DNA of 64,000 nucleotides from Sulfobacillus thermosulfidooxidans DSM 9293. Lineage in GTDB: Bacteria > Bacillota > Sulfobacillia > Sulfobacillales > Sulfobacillaceae. The DNA lies in assembly GCF_900176145.1 (NCBI RefSeq), contig NZ_FWWY01000001.1:1225819-1289818 (forward strand), read 5' to 3'. Both the position numbers and the translations under genes were made by a program. Position 1 is the stretch's first letter, and every line of letters begins with the position of its first letter. The notes under the pieces were generated by a model. The model was not told the origin of the DNA and ran no database searches. It saw only the letters and a list, made by a program, of their open reading frames with translations. Below are positions 62,866 to 64,000 of this stretch, piece after piece.

Positions 62866-64000
62866 GGATTGAGTAAAGAATGGCCCCTCTGATAGGGTTG
62901 GAGTAGCGAACAACAACCAAATTCAGGGGGGCACAGTTCAATGGCTAAGCACAGTGTAGAGCAGAGCGACGGAAGAAAGCAAGGACTGGGGGTGGGCGGC
63001 ATCGACGTGGCGAAGGACTGGCATTATGTGCAATGGCTGGACACGAACGGGCGGCCTGTCGGTAAAGCCTTTCGGTTCGCCAATACCCGTGCGGGATTTG
63101 AGGCGATGTGGGAGCGGCGGCCGTCCGAGGAGGTCCGCGTTGGCATGGAGTCCACCGGGCACTATTGGGTTGGGTTGGCCCATTGGCTCCGTGCGCACGG
63201 CGCGGAGGTGGTGCTGGTGCAGCCGGCTCACGTCCATCGACTCAAGGAATTGGATGACAATACCCCGACCAAGACCGACGCCAAGGATGCCCGGGTTATC
63301 GCCCGACTCGTCTATGATGGCCGGTGGTTCCGGTGGGAGCCGCGCGGCGGCGCGCTGGCCCAGCTGGCCACGTTGGCGGTGACGCGTCGGCAGCACCACC
63401 AGGACGTCATGCGATGGCGAGCGCGCATTGCCGGCTGGATCCATCAATACTTTCCGGAATTCTTCACGGTCTTCAAGGCGTGGGATGGGAAAGCGGCGCT
63501 GACGACGCTGGATACGCTCCCGACGCCGGACTTGGTGTTAGCGCAGTCCGTGGATGCGATAGCGGACCAGTTTAAGGCCGCCACCACACATCGCGTCGGC
63601 GCTAAACGCGCCCACGCCTTGCACCAGGCCGCCGTGGACTCCATTGGGATTCCCGTAGGCCGGGCGACTGCGCGTCTCCAACTCGCCTCCTATCTTCGGA
63701 GTTGGCGCGCGGCGCTCGCCGCGCAAACGGCCATTGAAGCCGCGCAAGCCGCCATTTTAGAGGACTGGACTCCTGCTCAGCCGTTATTCAGCATTCCGGG
63801 ATTCGGGCCCCAGGTCATTGCCACGGTGTTGGGCGAGTTGGGGGACTTGTCCCGATTCGCCGATGCGCGCCAAGCGCAGAAAATGGCGGGACTCAATCTC
63901 ACCCAAACCAGCTCGGGACACCGCCAAGGCCCAACGCATATTGCCAAACGGGGACGTCCCGCCGCGCGTGCCGTGCTGTATCAGGCCGCGTGCGTCGCGG
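62866..64000 (+). mobile_element. IS110-family element 2, left part (runs off the window)
   Basis: Begins near 62866 where the DUF4012 frame is cut. Only ~75 bp precede the transposase, unlike the first IS110 element, so any bridge RNA should be downstream, as in the IS1111 subgroup. The right end is outside the window. Confidence 0.7.
62941..64000 (+). CDS. IS110-family transposase 2 (partial at window end)
   Basis: At least 353 residues from ATG 62941 (AGGGGGG upstream), still open at the last base. DEDD domain: GGIDVAKDWHYV (Asp ~22), GMESTGHYWVGLA (Glu), PTKTDAKDARVIA (Asp). C-terminal domain: FSIPGFGPQVIATVLGELG and RQAQKMAGLNLTQTSSGHRQ, with the catalytic-Ser region. Only distantly like the transposase at 26977. 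No disruption seen in the visible part. Confidence 0.92.
   Translation, partial: MAKHSVEQSDGRKQGLGVGGIDVAKDWHYVQWLDTNGRPVGKAFRFANTRAGFEAMWERRPSEEVRVGMESTGHYWVGLAHWLRAHGAEVVLVQPAHVHRLKELDDNTPTKTDAKDARVIARLVYDGRWFRWEPRGGALAQLATLAVTRRQHHQDVMRWRARIAGWIHQYFPEFFTVFKAWDGKAALTTLDTLPTPDLVLAQSVDAIADQFKAATTHRVGAKRAHALHQAAVDSIGIPVGRATARLQLASYLRSWRAALAAQTAIEAAQAAILEDWTPAQPLFSIPGFGPQVIATVLGELGDLSRFADARQAQKMAGLNLTQTSSGHRQGPTHIAKRGRPAARAVLYQAACVA

Noticed and set aside
1-64000. CRISPR array, tRNA or rRNA genes, prophage or integrase-type island
   Set aside because: No regularly spaced repeats, no cloverleaf or rRNA sequence, and no phage structural or integrase genes were seen.

Overview
The window looks like the chromosome of a moderate-GC, acid- or soil-dwelling Firmicute, most like Sulfobacillus (inference from protein flavour, GTG/TTG starts after strong AGGAGG-type ribosome sites, SipW/TasA genes and the IS families; no rRNA or marker gene is present to prove it). 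There are no tRNA, rRNA or CRISPR loci. Most metabolic genes are intact, but mobile elements and small mutations have broken many others.

Layout. 1-3.4 kb: a broken and an intact copy of a PanE-type reductase in direct repeat, separated by a decayed hicBA toxin-antitoxin pair. 3.4-5.5 kb: Dps and a membrane-anchored LuxR regulator. 5.8-9.7 kb: a leftward cluster of secreted proteins with a SipW-type signal peptidase and a TasA/CalY-like protein (probable matrix fibre locus). 10-31 kb: a zone rich in c-di-GMP and two-component genes: an EAL protein, a diguanylate cyclase broken inside GGDEF by a 13-bp tandem duplication, an ABC-2 exporter with a DesK/DesR-like pair whose kinase is split by an IS1634-type element, a stand-alone sensor, a response regulator with Glu in place of the phospho-Asp, a degenerate HPt-REC-GGDEF protein, a PAS-GGDEF-EAL protein, a DUF342/FapA-like gene split by an IS110 element, OsmC, and a GAF-GGDEF cyclase.

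31-38 kb: two acyl-CoA ligases, a TetR regulator, an SDR and an HpaB/AbfD-family flavoprotein; two similar palindromes mark the likely TetR regulon. 38-44 kb: LacI regulator, RbsABC-like sugar importer, AnmK-like kinase and PfkB kinase with matching LacI operators. 45.6-53.1 kb: a five-level nest of elements: an internally deleted IS256 holds an IS3, which holds a second IS3, which holds a group II intron, which holds a mutator-type IS. Target duplications are readable for the outer three levels. 53.5-61.2 kb: an amine-catabolism operon (DeoR regulator, class III aminotransferase, APH-fold kinase, SDR, copper amine oxidase, APC permease). 61.3-64 kb: a small membrane protein, a DUF4012 gene cut by a second IS110-family element, and that element's transposase running off the end.

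The most striking new observation is in the IS110 element at 26.7-28.2 kb. The non-coding segment upstream of its transposase is strongly structured and carries a 10-nt match to the reconstructed insertion target and a 9-nt match to the element's own right end. This is what a bridge RNA with target and donor guides should look like.
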